Shown: piece by piece, positions 1 to 8,971 of the stretch
How positions within the stretch are numbered: position 1 is the first letter of the stretch
How the letters are laid out: every line of letters starts with the position of its first letter
Assembly (NCBI GenBank): GCA_902479835.1
Contig: CABSQC010000001.1
Location: 1 to 20,147, forward strand
Length of the DNA stretch: 20,147 nt
DNA from: an uncultured Streptococcus sp.
GTDB taxonomy: Bacteria; Bacillota; Bacilli; Lactobacillales; Streptococcaceae
Direction of reading: 5' to 3'
Translations under genes and position numbers: made by a program
Notes under the pieces: model-generated
The model's input: the letters and a program-made list of their open reading frames with translations, nothing else
Told to the model about the DNA's origin: nothing
Databases searched by the model: none

Positions 1-13
1 CTTTATTATACAT
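1..13 (-). CDS. ssbB: Start of a single-stranded DNA-binding protein gene, probably ssbB (partial)
   Basis: Only the first four codons are inside the window: ATG at 13-11 followed by codons for Y, N, K, then the gene runs off the left edge. An AGGAGG ribosome site lies at 25-20, six bases before this ATG; a second ATG at 16-14 is too close to it. Streptococcal SsbB, the competence-induced single-strand binding protein that protects incoming DNA, begins MYNK, and in pneumococcus the gene lies next to the ytpR/thioredoxin group seen here at 115-1355. The cin-box at 33-40 also fits, because ssbB is a classic ComX-dependent late competence gene. The identity rests on context and four residues, so it is an inference. 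Confidence 0.5.
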
Positions 14-32
14 CATTTACCTCCTATCTATT

Positions 33-40
33 TATTCGAA
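33..40 (-). promoter_or_regulatory. Cin-box (ComX/SigX promoter) upstream of ssbB
   Basis: On the minus strand the sequence is TTCGAATA, seven of eight matches to the streptococcal combox consensus TACGAATA. It is preceded by a T-rich stretch, as these promoters usually are, and ends 19 bases before the preferred ATG at 13. The same octamer precedes comGA at 14955-14962 with nearly the same spacing. Confidence 0.7.
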
Positions 41-80
41 AAAATTTCAAAAAATGGAGGTGGCAAACCAAAATCAAAAA

Positions 81-107
81 AATCTAGGATTCAAAAAATC
101 CTAGATT
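81..107 (-). terminator. Rho-independent terminator of the DUF4651-thioredoxin-ytpR operon
   Basis: A perfect 11-base inverted repeat (AATCTAGGATT at 81-91 and its complement at 97-107) encloses a 5-base loop. On the minus strand the stem is followed by a run of T residues (the A-rich stretch at 71-80 of the plus strand). It lies 8 bases beyond the ytpR stop codon and separates the operon from the competence gene at the left edge. Confidence 0.85.
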
Positions 108-114
108 CTTCTCT

Positions 115-741
115 TTATTCATGCCAGTGACGAGCAGGATCAAATGGTGTTCCTGCTACTTCTGCGTCATCCAATTCAATAATGCCTCGTTTTTGAGGAG
201 CATTTGGCAAGTGCAATTCGCGAGGACTGCACATCATGCCATAACTTTTTTCACCACGAAGTGCTCCTGGGAAAATCAAGCTACCATCCGGCATCATGGC
301 ACCTGGAAGAGCGACAATGGTCTTGAGACCCACCCGCGCATTTGGAGCCCCTGCTACGATCTGAACTGTCTTATCTGGTCCAACTGCTACTTGGCAGATA
401 TTCAAGTGGTCACTATCTGGATGGGCCACCATTTCAAGGATTTCGCCGACCACAAATTTTGGTTCCTGATCATTGACCAATCGTTCTGCGAAGCCTTCTG
501 CTTCCAATTCTTGATTTAAACGAGCTACTTGCTCATCTGTCAAAAAGACTTGGCCATTACCTTCGATGGCGAAGAAAGATGAGGCATCAAAGATATTCCA
601 GGCAACGGTTTCTTGGTTGTCCTCACGGTAAACGCGAGCCACTTTTCCTTTTCTCTCCACCGCGAGCTTTGCTTCTCCACTATTTTTCAAGGTCAGCATC
701 AATACATCGCCGACTTGTTCTTTGTTGTATGTTACAATCAT
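115..741 (-). CDS. ytpR: YtpR family tRNA-binding domain protein
   Basis: This 208-residue protein has a small N-terminal domain of the DUF4479 type (about residues 1-90) and a C-terminal EMAP/Trbp111-like tRNA-binding OB fold (about 95-200). The second domain shows the family hallmarks VGEILEMVAHPDSDHLNICQ (98-117) and, near the end, GMMCSPREL. The OB fold is the same module as at the N-terminus of phenylalanyl-tRNA synthetase beta chains, and YtpR proteins are thought to bind tRNA-like structures; their cellular role is not established. The gene is last in an operon: the thioredoxin gene ends 9 bases upstream, and a strong terminator follows at 81-107. The ATG start has an AGGAGA ribosome site just ahead. 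Confidence 0.9.
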   Translation of the reverse strand: MIVTYNKEQVGDVLMLTLKNSGEAKLAVERKGKVARVYREDNQETVAWNIFDASSFFAIEGNGQVFLTDEQVARLNQELEAEGFAERLVNDQEPKFVVGEILEMVAHPDSDHLNICQVAVGPDKTVQIVAGAPNARVGLKTIVALPGAMMPDGSLIFPGALRGEKSYGMMCSPRELHLPNAPQKRGIIELDDAEVAGTPFDPARHWHE

Positions 742-750
742 GTTTTTCTC

Positions 751-1068
751 CTATTTTAATCCTGCTAAGAATGCTGTAATCTGCGCTTTGGTTTTCCGAT
801 CCCGATTGACAAACCGACCGATTTCCTTATCCTTTTCCAGAACCACCAAACTAGGGATCCCATAAACATCCCAGACTTTCGCCAGATCCAGATAAGCATC
901 TCGGTCAATCAAGATAAAGGTAAATTCGGGATTTTCAGCCTCAATCTCCGGCAAAAAAGGCTTGAGGTAACGACAATCCCCACACCAGTCGGCTGAAAAG
1001 ACAAAGACTTTCTTGCCATCTTGCTCTACGTATGAAGCAATTTCTTCTAGAGAATTTGGTGTAATCAT
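751..1068 (-). CDS. Thioredoxin-like protein with a CGDC active site
   Basis: This 105-residue cytoplasmic protein is a single thioredoxin fold without signal peptide. The active site is ADWCGDC (about residues 26-32), a CxxC redox pair with the less common GD dipeptide instead of GP, and the conserved cis-proline is in YGIPSL (about 69-74). It should act as a thiol-disulfide reductase; its partners are unknown. Its ATG overlaps the TGA of the upstream DUF4651 gene (ATGA at 1065-1068), which points to translational coupling, and ytpR begins 9 bases downstream. The same three-gene neighbourhood next to ssbB is known in pneumococcus. Confidence 0.88.
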   Translation of the reverse strand: MITPNSLEEIASYVEQDGKKVFVFSADWCGDCRYLKPFLPEIEAENPEFTFILIDRDAYLDLAKVWDVYGIPSLVVLEKDKEIGRFVNRDRKTKAQITAFLAGLK

Positions 1069-1355
1069 AATTTTTCCTCTTCGTAATGCAAGAGACCGTC
1101 CTCATAGACAAAGCGGTAATGGCGCTCATCTTCAAAAATGACGCCTCCTACTAAGCGCTCTTCACTAGACTCGTAGAGTTCCACATACAGAGTCGCAATC
1201 GTCCCCATGGCTTCCATTTGCTCCCGTACTTCTGCTACCAACTCTTCTTGGGTACGGAGACGCTTTTGATCTTTGGCAATTTTATAGACACCGGCCGCAA
1301 GAGCTCCTGCACTTGCTACAGCCAGACTAGACAAAATAATTTTTTTAGCTTTCAT
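1065..1355 (-). CDS. DUF4651 family membrane-anchored or secreted protein
   Basis: Starting at the ATG at 1355, the product has 96 residues: a Lys-rich start, a hydrophobic segment rich in Ala and Gly (about residues 6-23) that is a signal anchor or signal peptide, then a charged domain ending in acidic and aromatic residues. It matches the DUF4651 proteins found next to the thioredoxin gene in streptococci; function is unknown. A longer reading from a GTG-like codon at 1391 is rejected because it would run through the promoter at 1363-1391. There is no good ribosome site: the predicted -10 box ends only seven bases before the ATG, so the transcript may be leaderless. The stop overlaps the thioredoxin start by four bases. 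Confidence 0.75.
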   Translation of the reverse strand: MKAKKIILSSLAVASAGALAAGVYKIAKDQKRLRTQEELVAEVREQMEAMGTIATLYVELYESSEERLVGGVIFEDERHYRFVYEDGLLHYEEEKL

Positions 1356-1362
1356 AGTGCCT

Positions 1363-1391
1363 ATTGTAACACAAAATAAGCAGAGGGACAA
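1363..1391 (-). promoter_or_regulatory. SigA promoter of the DUF4651-thioredoxin-ytpR operon
   Basis: On the minus strand there is a -35 box TTGTCC (1391-1386), a 17-base spacer, and an extended -10 TGT-TACAAT whose hexamer lies at 1368-1363. Both boxes are close to consensus and the spacing is ideal. The -10 ends seven bases before the ATG at 1355, which places the expected transcription start at or next to the start codon. Confidence 0.75.
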
Positions 1392-1466
1392 CGGTCTAAG
1401 CTGGATCTCTCCCTCCGATTTTAGAGTCTGATTTCCATAATAACGCTACCATCCTTGTAGAAAAAG

Positions 1467-1475
1467 TGATAAAAT
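1467..1475 (+). promoter_or_regulatory. Extended -10 promoter of pepA
   Basis: The sequence TGATAAAAT gives a TG extension and a TAAAAT -10 box, 22 bases before the pepA ATG. No convincing -35 box is seen at the right distance, as is common for extended -10 promoters in streptococci. It is divergent from the promoter at 1363-1391. Confidence 0.6.
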
Positions 1476-1497
1476 AGCATCAGAAAGAAGGTAACCT

Positions 1498-2562
1498 ATG
1501 ACTGATTTATTTTCTAAAATCAAAGAAGTAACTGAAATCCCTGCTATCTCAGGTCATGAAGCTCCTGTACGGGATTATTTGCGCCAACAATTGACCCCTC
1601 ATGTGGACGAAATCGTGACAGATGGTCTCGGTGGGATCTTTGGGGTCAAACACTCCACAGCAGCCGATGCTCCTCGTATCTTAGTAGCTGCTCACATGGA
1701 TGAAGTTGGTTTTATGATCAGCGAAATCAAAGCTGACGGAACTTTCCGTGTTGTCCCAATCGGAGGTTGGAACCCGATGGTCGTCAGCAGCCAACGCTTC
1801 AAACTCTTTACACGTGACGGACGTGAATACCCTGCTATTTCAGGATCTGTTCCTCCTCATTTGACACGTGGAACAGGTGGACCAACCGTACCTGCCATTA
1901 GCGACATCGTCTTTGATGCTGGCTTTAGCTCTAAAGCCGAAGCTGAAAGCTATGGGGTCCGTCCTGGAGATACCTTGGTCCCAGATAGCTCTGCGATTCT
2001 CACTGCTAATGGTAAAAACGTCATCTCAAAAGCATGGGATAACCGCTACGGCGTCTTGATGGTCAGCGAATTGGCCAAGAGCCTTTCTGGACAAGCCTTA
2101 AACAACGAACTCTATGTAGGGGCCAACGTTCAAGAAGAAGTGGGACTTCGTGGAGCTCACACTTCAACCACTAAATTTGATCCTGAAATCTTCCTTGCTG
2201 TAGACTGTTCGCCAGCAGCTGATGTCTTTGGAGACCAAGGTGCGATTGGGGAAGGAACACTGCTTCGTTTCTATGATCCAGGTCACATCATGCTACCAAA
2301 TATGAAGGATTTCTTGCTCACTACTGCTGAAGAAGCGGGCATCAAATTCCAATACTATTGTGCCAAAGGTGGTACCGATGCAGGTGCAGCACACTTGAAG
2401 AACGGCGGAGTCCCATCAACCACTATTGGTGTCTGTGCACGTTACATCCACTCTCACCAAACCCTCTATGCCATGGATGATTTCTTGCAAGCGCAAGCCT
2501 TCTTACAAGCATTGGTTAAGAAATTGGATCGCTCTACAGTTGATCTGATCAAACACTATTAA
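1498..2562 (+). CDS. pepA: Glutamyl aminopeptidase PepA, M42 family metallopeptidase
   Basis: The 354-residue protein is a full-length M42 aminopeptidase, a cytoplasmic di-metal enzyme that removes N-terminal Glu or Asp and forms large tetrahedral complexes in this family. The metal-binding and catalytic residues are visible: AAHMDE with His66 and Asp68, AWDNRYG with Asp181, the Glu213-Glu214 pair in VQEEVGLRGA, Asp236 in AVDCSP and His318 in RYIHSH. An AGAAGG ribosome site precedes the ATG. The gene is monocistronic, with an extended -10 promoter at 1467-1475 and a strong terminator directly after the stop. No truncation or missing ligand is seen. Confidence 0.95.
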   Translation: MTDLFSKIKEVTEIPAISGHEAPVRDYLRQQLTPHVDEIVTDGLGGIFGVKHSTAADAPRILVAAHMDEVGFMISEIKADGTFRVVPIGGWNPMVVSSQRFKLFTRDGREYPAISGSVPPHLTRGTGGPTVPAISDIVFDAGFSSKAEAESYGVRPGDTLVPDSSAILTANGKNVISKAWDNRYGVLMVSELAKSLSGQALNNELYVGANVQEEVGLRGAHTSTTKFDPEIFLAVDCSPAADVFGDQGAIGEGTLLRFYDPGHIMLPNMKDFLLTTAEEAGIKFQYYCAKGGTDAGAAHLKNGGVPSTTIGVCARYIHSHQTLYAMDDFLQAQAFLQALVKKLDRSTVDLIKHY

Positions 2563-2576
2563 GCAAATCCTATCTG

Positions 2577-2598
2577 AAGCCCCGTAAGGGGCTTTTTT
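2577..2598 (+). terminator. Rho-independent terminator of pepA
   Basis: A GC-rich seven-base stem (AAGCCCC and GGGGCTT) closes a GTAA tetraloop and is followed by six T residues. It starts 15 bases after the pepA stop codon. Confidence 0.93.
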
Positions 2599-2714
2599 AG
2601 GAGGGAAACAAAGTTCTCTTGGAAACTTTCCACTGTGAGTAACCATTGAGCTCCTTGGCATCCACACTTCCCTATGGAAAGTATCTTAGAATATTTTATC
2701 TTCCATCTGTTTTC

Positions 2715-2723
2715 TGATATAAT
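2715..2723 (+). promoter_or_regulatory. Extended -10 promoter of the DUF1846 gene
   Basis: TGA-TATAAT is a perfect -10 hexamer (2718-2723) with a TG extension. The -35 region (about 2695-2700, TTTATC) is weak. The leader to the ATG at 2807 is about 77 bases, in which I see no structured element beyond the ribosome site. The remaining gap sequence (2599-2710) shows nothing recognisable. Confidence 0.7.
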
Positions 2724-2806
2724 ATGAAAGAATGAAATGGTAGGGAACTGAACACTCATCCTTGATTCTGTGTAGCAGGCCCCTCCCTTATATACAGGAG
2801 TTTTAC

Positions 2807-4291
2807 ATGAAAAAACAAGCTTTTAGTTCTGAAAAGTATTTGAACTTGCAACGTGACCACATTATTGAGCGGATCAACCAATTCGATGGCAAGCTCTACC
2901 TTGAATTTGGTGGTAAGATGTTAGAAGACTTCCACGCTGCTCGTGTCCTCCCTGGATACGAACCAGACAATAAGATCAAGCTGCTCCAAGAATTGCGTGA
3001 CCAGGTGGAAATTGTCATTGCCATCAACGCCAACAACATTGAGCACTCAAAAGCCCGTGGGGATCTAGGAATTTCTTATGACCAAGAAGTGCTACGCTTG
3101 ATCGACAAATTCAATGAATTGGGGATCTTTGTAGGCTCTGTCGTCATCACCCAATATGCTGGACAAGCTGCAGCAGACGCCTTTCGCAAACAACTGGATA
3201 AGAGCGGGATCGCCTCTTATCTCCACTATCCGATCAAGGGCTATCCGACTGATATGGACCACATCATCTCTCCTGAAGGGATGGGGAAAAATGACTACAT
3301 CAAAACTAGCCGCAATTTGGTCGTTGTGACGGCTCCTGGCCCTGGTTCTGGTAAGCTGGCAACGTGTATGTCCAATATGTACCATGACCAATTAAATGGG
3401 ATCAAATCAGGTTATGCTAAGTTTGAAACCTTCCCAGTTTGGAATCTTCCTTTACACCACCCAGTCAACTTGGCTTATGAAGCAGCGACTGCCGATCTAG
3501 ACGACGTCAATATGATCGATCCCTTCCACCTCCAAACCTACGGGGAAACAACGGTCAACTACAACCGCGATATCGAGATCTTCCCTGTCTTGAAGCGCAT
3601 GTTGGAACGCATCTTAGGAACCTCTCCTTACGCTTCTCCAACAGACATGGGCGTCAACATGGTTGGCTTTGCCATTGTGGACAATGACGCTGCGATTGAA
3701 GCTTCCCAACAAGAAATTATCCGTCGCTATTACCAAACCATTTTGGATGTTAAAGCAGAGCGTGTCGGTGAAGGAGCTGTCAAGAAGATTGAGCTCTTGA
3801 TGAATGATTTGGGCATTACTCCAAATGACCGGAAAGTGACCGTGCTTGCTCGTCAGAAAGAAGAAGAAACAGGGGAGCCAGCCTTGGCCCTTGAATTGCC
3901 AAACGGCGAGATGGTGACCGGAAAAACCTCTGATCTCTTTGGTCCAACGGCAGCCCTCTTGATCAATGCAATCAAGAAATTGGCGCATATTGATAAAGAA
4001 ACCAAATTAATCGAGCCAGAATACGTCCAACCTATCCAAGGCTTGAAGATCAATCATTTGGGTAGCCGTAACCCTCGTCTTCACTCAAACGAGATCCTCA
4101 TTGCTCTTGCCATTACAGCCATGAGCAACGAAGATGCTAAGCTTGCTATGCAAGAATTAGGCAAGTTGAAAGGCAGTGAAGCCCACTCAACCGTGATGCT
4201 GACAGACGAAGACAAGAATGTCCTTCGCAAGCTCGGTATCAACGTCACTATGGACCCTGTCTACCAATACGATCGCTTGTATCGTAAATAA
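2807..4291 (+). CDS. UPF0371/DUF1846 family protein
   Basis: The product is a 494-residue soluble protein of the UPF0371 (DUF1846) family, which is conserved in streptococci and other Firmicutes but has no firmly assigned function. The start [15 protein letters not shown] follows an AGGAG ribosome site; an upstream in-frame extension to 2762 lacks one. Visible features are the family N-terminal block around [20 protein letters not shown] (31-50) and a glycine-rich, P-loop-like stretch [19 protein letters not shown] (176-194), suggestive of nucleotide or phosphate binding, though this is inference. No membrane segment is present. The gene stands alone, between its own promoter at 2715-2723 and a bidirectional terminator at 4308-4336. 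Confidence 0.88.
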   Translation: MKKQAFSSEKYLNLQRDHIIERINQFDGKLYLEFGGKMLEDFHAARVLPGYEPDNKIKLLQELRDQVEIVIAINANNIEHSKARGDLGISYDQEVLRLIDKFNELGIFVGSVVITQYAGQAAADAFRKQLDKSGIASYLHYPIKGYPTDMDHIISPEGMGKNDYIKTSRNLVVVTAPGPGSGKLATCMSNMYHDQLNGIKSGYAKFETFPVWNLPLHHPVNLAYEAATADLDDVNMIDPFHLQTYGETTVNYNRDIEIFPVLKRMLERILGTSPYASPTDMGVNMVGFAIVDNDAAIEASQQEIIRRYYQTILDVKAERVGEGAVKKIELLMNDLGITPNDRKVTVLARQKEEETGEPALALELPNGEMVTGKTSDLFGPTAALLINAIKKLAHIDKETKLIEPEYVQPIQGLKINHLGSRNPRLHSNEILIALAITAMSNEDAKLAMQELGKLKGSEAHSTVMLTDEDKNVLRKLGINVTMDPVYQYDRLYRK

Positions 4292-4307
4292 ACTCAGACA
4301 AACAAAA

Positions 4308-4336
4308 ACAATCCCTGTTCGAGGGATTGTTTTTTT
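4308..4336. terminator. Bidirectional terminator between the DUF1846 gene and sulD
   Basis: A nine-base stem (ACAATCCCT with AGGGATTGT) closes a five-base loop GTTCG. T residues follow on the plus strand (4331-4336), and an A-rich stretch at 4301-4307 gives T residues on the minus strand. It serves two convergent genes ending at 4291 and 4356. Confidence 0.9.
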
Positions 4337-4355
4337 ATGAAGCAAAGAAGAGAGA

Positions 4356-5165
4356 TTATTTGACGGCATCCCATAATTGGCGAATAGGCTTTCTTTGAAC
4401 AGGGTCCACAAAATGAGGAGCAATTTCATTTAAAGATTCTAATACAAAGGCTCGTTCTGCCACATAAGGGTGCGGCAAGATCAAGCTAGGGCTGTAACAA
4501 ATCGTGTCCTCCATATAAAGCAGATCTAAATCAATCACACGCGGTCCCCACTTGACCTCACGGACACGCCCCATTTCCTGCTCGATGGCAAGTAAGGTCT
4601 CTAGTAAATCCTCTGGGGTCATCCAGGTTTCAACCTCTGCCACTTGATTCAAAAAGGTGTCTTGCTCCACTCCTCCCCAAGGTTCTGTTTCAATCCTTGT
4701 GGATGTTTGAAGAAGATGAATGCCTCGACCCTTGATTTTTTCTAGCGCCGTCTCTAGTTGCAGTTGTTTATCTCCCATATTGGTACCAAGGCCAATAAAG
4801 GCTCGTTTTTTCTCTCGTTCGATTGTCACCGAACAAGTCTCGAGTGGCAAGGGAACAGGAGCCCAAGGTTTTTTCAACTCCAGACGAACTTTTTCTACAA
4901 AGGCATAGCTTTCGAAAATTTTTTGCACCAATTGAAAGGCAACCGTTTCAATCAGATCGATCTTTTCTGCCTGCATCCACTCGGTCAACTGTTCCGCTAA
5001 GATCCCGTAATGGATCGAAGCATCCAAATCTCCTGTGCGGGCTGCACGGGTCATCTCATAATCCACCCATAGGTCTAGGACAAAGCGTTGTCCCAATTCT
5101 TTTTCTGCCGGAAAAACACCATGATAGGCGTATATCTCTAAGTCCTTGATCCGTAATTGATCCAC
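4356..5165 (-). CDS. sulD: Bifunctional dihydroneopterin aldolase / HPPK (SulD, FolB-FolK fusion)
   Basis: This 269-residue protein joins two folate enzymes. Residues 1-118 are dihydroneopterin aldolase (FolB), with [15 protein letters not shown] near the start, IETVA at 72-76 and ELKKPWAP at 96-103. Residues 121-269 are 6-hydroxymethyl-7,8-dihydropterin pyrophosphokinase (FolK), with GLGTNMGD and the magnesium-binding [11 protein letters not shown] (206-216; Asp212 and Asp214). The fusion is the streptococcal SulD arrangement. I chose the GTG at 5165, which gives the MDQL start typical of pneumococcal SulD and sits behind a GAGGTG ribosome site; a GTG at 5174 is in frame but lies inside that site. 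It is last in the operon, 25 bases after folE. Confidence 0.93.
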   Translation of the reverse strand: MDQLRIKDLEIYAYHGVFPAEKELGQRFVLDLWVDYEMTRAARTGDLDASIHYGILAEQLTEWMQAEKIDLIETVAFQLVQKIFESYAFVEKVRLELKKPWAPVPLPLETCSVTIEREKKRAFIGLGTNMGDKQLQLETALEKIKGRGIHLLQTSTRIETEPWGGVEQDTFLNQVAEVETWMTPEDLLETLLAIEQEMGRVREVKWGPRVIDLDLLYMEDTICYSPSLILPHPYVAERAFVLESLNEIAPHFVDPVQRKPIRQLWDAVK

Positions 5166-5190
5166 TCTCTTCACCTCTTATAGCCGGCCA

Positions 5191-5745
5191 TTAGTGGCCC
5201 ATGAGTTTATAGGCTTCATTTTTCAAGTCTTTATCTGTCGCAAGCAGTCCACGTGCAGCGGTTGTCACTGTTGCAGTCCCAGGTTTACGGACACCACGCA
5301 TGTTCATACACATATGCTCTGCTTCTACCCAGACAAGGGCACCTTGCGCTCCAAGATATTCCATCAAGGCATCTGCGATTTCTACCGTCAATCGTTCCTG
5401 AATCTGTGGTTTTTTAGCATAAACTTCGACCGTACGAGCCAGTTTTGAAAGTCCAGCAACACGGCCATTTGGAATGTAGGCAATGTGCACTTTTCCATAA
5501 AAGGGCAAAAAGTGATGCTCACACATGGAATGGAAGAAAATATCCTTCTCAACCACCATATTGTTATCAATGATTTCAAATGATTTAGACAGGTGCTCTT
5601 CTGCTGTCTGTCCTAGTCCTGAAAAGATTTCTTGGTACATCTTTGCAATGCGGGACGGGGTTTCTTGAAGCCCTTCACGGTTCTCATCTTCACCGACTGC
5701 CTCGATGATCAATTTTACTGCTTCTTCAATTTTCTTTGTATCCAT
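5191..5745 (-). CDS. folE: GTP cyclohydrolase I (FolE, SulC)
   Basis: The 184-residue cytoplasmic enzyme converts GTP to 7,8-dihydroneopterin triphosphate, the first step of folate synthesis. The zinc ligands are visible as Cys75 and His78 in MCEHHFLPF and Cys146 in EAEHMCM, together with the core [19 protein letters not shown] (86-104) and TPSRIAKMY near the N-terminus. Length is normal for the family. It begins 8 bases after folC and is followed by sulD 25 bases later, so it is in the sul operon. Confidence 0.96.
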   Translation of the reverse strand: MDTKKIEEAVKLIIEAVGEDENREGLQETPSRIAKMYQEIFSGLGQTAEEHLSKSFEIIDNNMVVEKDIFFHSMCEHHFLPFYGKVHIAYIPNGRVAGLSKLARTVEVYAKKPQIQERLTVEIADALMEYLGAQGALVWVEAEHMCMNMRGVRKPGTATVTTAARGLLATDKDLKNEAYKLMGH

Positions 5746-5753
5746 ATCATCTC

Positions 5754-7064
5754 CTAGTTGGATTTTTCTGTTTTTAATAAATAAGGTCGTACCTGGCTAA
5801 GGAAGTAGAGCGACCCCGTTACAATGAGGAGCTCATCATCTCCAGCTTGCCAGTTTTGTAGAAATTCTCGCCAGTTGACTTCCTCCAGCTGGTGGTGGTT
5901 TGCAGCAGCTATCATCTCTTCTTGAGAATAGGCTCTTGGATCTTCAAAGGTCGTGAGGATCAAGCGACTATTTTCCAGTTCCTGCCACTGAATGAGCATC
6001 TCTTCTAAGGCTTTGGTCCGGATGCAAGTAAAAAGAATGGTCTTTTTTTGACTTGGGAACAGTTCTCGAAGACTTGCGATCAAAGGCGCAACGGCATGGG
6101 GGTTATGGGCCCCGTCCAGCAAGATCATGGGTTTTTGAGAGATCACTTCCATCCGACCAGGCCAGACAACCTGACGCAAAGCCTTATCTACCAACTCTTT
6201 TGACAAGAGTTCACGCCCTTCCCTTTCAAAAAGTACATCACAAATACTGATAGCAAGAGCTGCATTTCTGGCCTGGTGATGACCTAAGAGTGCTACTTGA
6301 TAAGAAGCTGTTTCTCTTTTGGAACTGTGATAAGAAAAGGATTGGCCCGATAGACAAGAGCCTTCTAGCTCAACTTGGTAATCTCTGTCATAGGCTGTTA
6401 TCGGTGCCTGCTCTTGAATCGCAATGCCTTCAATAACTTGGCTAGCTTCTGCTTCTAATTTCCCTAGAACCAGAGGAATTCCTGGCTTAATGATACCTGC
6501 CTTTTCACGGGCAATGGAAGCCAGATCTGGCCCAAGAAGGGCGACATGATCCAAGCCAATCGAAGTGATCGCCGTCAGAACAGGCTGACAAACATTGGTA
6601 CTGTCTAGTCGTCCCCCCATACCGACTTCCATGATCACATAATCCAGCTCCTCATGAGCAAAATAATCATAGGCGATGGCCGTCATCACTTCAAATTCCG
6701 TCAAACCTTGAAAGACGGCCTTTGATTGTTCAGCTTGCAGGAGCTGCTGGTAACTATCCAGGTAGGTTTGCAGGTCTTGATCTGAAATGGCTTCGCCATT
6801 AATGGTGATTTGGTCATTGTAATGGATCAGATAAGGAGAGGTAAAGACTCCAACGCGTAAACCTGCCTGCCTCAAGAGTTGGGACAAGGTAGCAATGGTA
6901 GAGCCTTTGCCATTGGTCCCCGCAACATGAATAACCCGACAGTCTAGGTGAGGATTTCCTCTCAAAGCCAAGAGAGCTTCCATGCGCTCCAAGCCAAAAT
7001 GTGGATCCTGCGAACGATAGGCTTCTAGCCAACGAAGATCCAACTGATGTTCTTTCTTCTTCAT
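5754..7064 (-). CDS. folC: Dihydrofolate/folylpolyglutamate synthase (FolC, SulB)
   Basis: The 436-residue ATP-dependent ligase adds glutamate to dihydropteroate and extends the folate polyglutamate tail. The Mur-ligase-like fold is shown by the P-loop [11 protein letters not shown] (46-56), the [10 protein letters not shown] motif and [11 protein letters not shown] with the following [10 protein letters not shown], all in normal order, then the C-terminal domain with [10 protein letters not shown]. The ATG at 7064 immediately follows the TAA of folP, and there is no clear ribosome site, so translation probably depends on ribosomes finishing folP. Neighbours supply its substrate (folP) and the pterin (folE, sulD). 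Confidence 0.95.
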   Translation of the reverse strand: MKKKEHQLDLRWLEAYRSQDPHFGLERMEALLALRGNPHLDCRVIHVAGTNGKGSTIATLSQLLRQAGLRVGVFTSPYLIHYNDQITINGEAISDQDLQTYLDSYQQLLQAEQSKAVFQGLTEFEVMTAIAYDYFAHEELDYVIMEVGMGGRLDSTNVCQPVLTAITSIGLDHVALLGPDLASIAREKAGIIKPGIPLVLGKLEAEASQVIEGIAIQEQAPITAYDRDYQVELEGSCLSGQSFSYHSSKRETASYQVALLGHHQARNAALAISICDVLFEREGRELLSKELVDKALRQVVWPGRMEVISQKPMILLDGAHNPHAVAPLIASLRELFPSQKKTILFTCIRTKALEEMLIQWQELENSRLILTTFEDPRAYSQEEMIAAANHHQLEEVNWREFLQNWQAGDDELLIVTGSLYFLSQVRPYLLKTEKSN

Positions 7065-8039
<975 letters not shown>

Positions 8040-8056
8040 CTACAGCATGATTGCGA

Positions 8057-8090
8057 ACAAAAGAGGCTAGAACAAGTGTTCTAAACCTCT
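8057..8090 (-). terminator. Hairpin with T-tract between the CPBP gene and folP (terminator or leader attenuator)
   Basis: On the plus strand AGAGG (62-66) pairs with CCTCT (86-90) and TAGAACA (68-74) with TGTTCTA (77-83), counted within 8001-8100, with a two-base loop and a small internal loop. On the minus strand the stem is followed by TTTTGTT. It can end transcription from the CPBP gene; if the promoter at 8162-8170 is active it lies in the fol leader instead. Confidence 0.6.
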
Positions 8091-8161
8091 GAGTCTACTC
8101 TCCATACGGATTTCTGACCTTCTGTAGGATGGTTCTGCATCAAAACTCATTGGTACCTACC

Positions 8162-8170
8162 ATTTTATCA
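8162..8170 (-). promoter_or_regulatory. Possible extended -10 promoter of the fol operon
   Basis: On the minus strand TGA-TAAAAT gives a TG extension and a TAAAAT box. Its TGA is also the stop codon of the CPBP gene. The -35 region (TTTTCT) is weak. Transcripts would have a leader of about 140 bases that includes the hairpin at 8057-8090. Confidence 0.4.
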
Positions 8171-8899
8171 TAATTTATCATGGAAGAAAACTCTCCATAC
8201 TGGCAATAAACAAAGGAGTATGACCACCGGATAATAATAAGCCAGCGCATTCAAGGTCATATGAAGGCAAATACTATACTCGATCCGCTTGTAGCGATAA
8301 GCCACCCAAGTTAAGATCAAGGACATGCCTCCGTAAGCTACCCATTCCCCTAGGGTACTCGGTCCATGCAAGTAAGTAAAAAAGAGAGCACCAGCTAGAT
8401 ATCCGATTGGTTCTGCCCCTCGAAAGATCAAACGAGGGATAATGGCCCGACAGAGCAGCTCTTCTAGAATCGGAGCAACAAGGATCACGACCATTCCCAT
8501 AGCAAGAAAAGGAGCATGAGATTGCAGTTCATTCAGAGCCGCTTGGTTTGCCGTCGTACCACCTGCCTCTTGTTTCAACAAGGGATAGGCGAGCAGGTTA
8601 TTAGCCATCAATAAGAGAAGAAAAAGAAAATTTCTCCCTAGAGCCGGCCAGGTAATCACCCGAACATCTATGTTCTCCAGAGGGCTCATCTTGATGATTC
8701 TATAAAAAGCAAAGAGCACCACCACTGTTACCAAGAGAGTGAGGATAGTGACCCACCTTGCATCTACTCCTTCTTGAAGGGAATAAACCATGGTGATGAG
8801 GGGAAATTGGGAGAGAAAGAATAAGGGCACAAAAAGCAGGAGCCAGAGGGCATTCTTACATAATGGGTGCTCTCGAATAAAAGACTGTATATTTTTCAA
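8168..8899 (-). CDS. CPBP family intramembrane metalloprotease-like protein
   Basis: The 243-residue polytopic membrane protein has about six hydrophobic segments and the three conserved motifs of the CPBP (Abi/CAAX protease and bacteriocin-processing) family: EELLCR with Glu146, Glu147 and Arg151; FTYLH with His178; and HMTLN with His213 and Asn217. These should form the intramembrane active site. Substrates are unknown; members in lactic acid bacteria are linked to bacteriocin self-immunity, but there is no bacteriocin gene nearby. The start is a TTG at 8899, seven bases after AAAGAGG; no ATG or GTG fits better. It follows the ackA terminator, so its promoter may lie in the short gap. Confidence 0.82.
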   Translation of the reverse strand: MKNIQSFIREHPLCKNALWLLLFVPLFFLSQFPLITMVYSLQEGVDARWVTILTLLVTVVVLFAFYRIIKMSPLENIDVRVITWPALGRNFLFLLLLMANNLLAYPLLKQEAGGTTANQAALNELQSHAPFLAMGMVVILVAPILEELLCRAIIPRLIFRGAEPIGYLAGALFFTYLHGPSTLGEWVAYGGMSLILTWVAYRYKRIEYSICLHMTLNALAYYYPVVILLCLLPVWRVFFHDKL

Positions 8900-8919
8900 T
8901 GGACAACCTCTTTCTTGTA

Positions 8920-8957
8920 TAAAATAAGAAGACTGGGGCTTTCGCCTCCAGCCTTCT
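8920..8957 (-). terminator. Rho-independent terminator of ackA
   Basis: On the minus strand AGAAGGCTGG and GGC pair with GCC and CCAGTCTTCT around a GAAA tetraloop, with one bulged A and one G-U pair, followed by a T-rich TATTTTAT. It starts 14 bases after the ackA stop. Confidence 0.85.
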
Positions 8958-8971
8958 CACTTTATTTCAGT

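Noticed and set aside
121..519. A 132-codon open frame on the plus strand opposite ytpR
   Set aside because: It is antisense to a clear YtpR coding region, has Trp/Cys/His-rich composition and no ribosome site.
2621..2631. Palindrome GGAAACTTTCC, also present at 10246-10256
   Set aside because: The second copy is within the methyltransferase coding region; the short match appears to be chance and neither is at an operator position.
2762..2806. Upstream start for the DUF1846 gene
   Set aside because: No ribosome site there, and the ATG at 2807 follows AGGAG and gives the family start.
3614..3988. A 124-codon minus-strand frame inside the DUF1846 gene
   Set aside because: It is a shadow of a well-supported gene, with no recognisable domain or ribosome site.
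8900..8919. A -10-like TTATAC between the ackA terminator and the CPBP gene
   Set aside because: Match to consensus is weak and no -35 or TG extension supports it, so it was not listed as a promoter.
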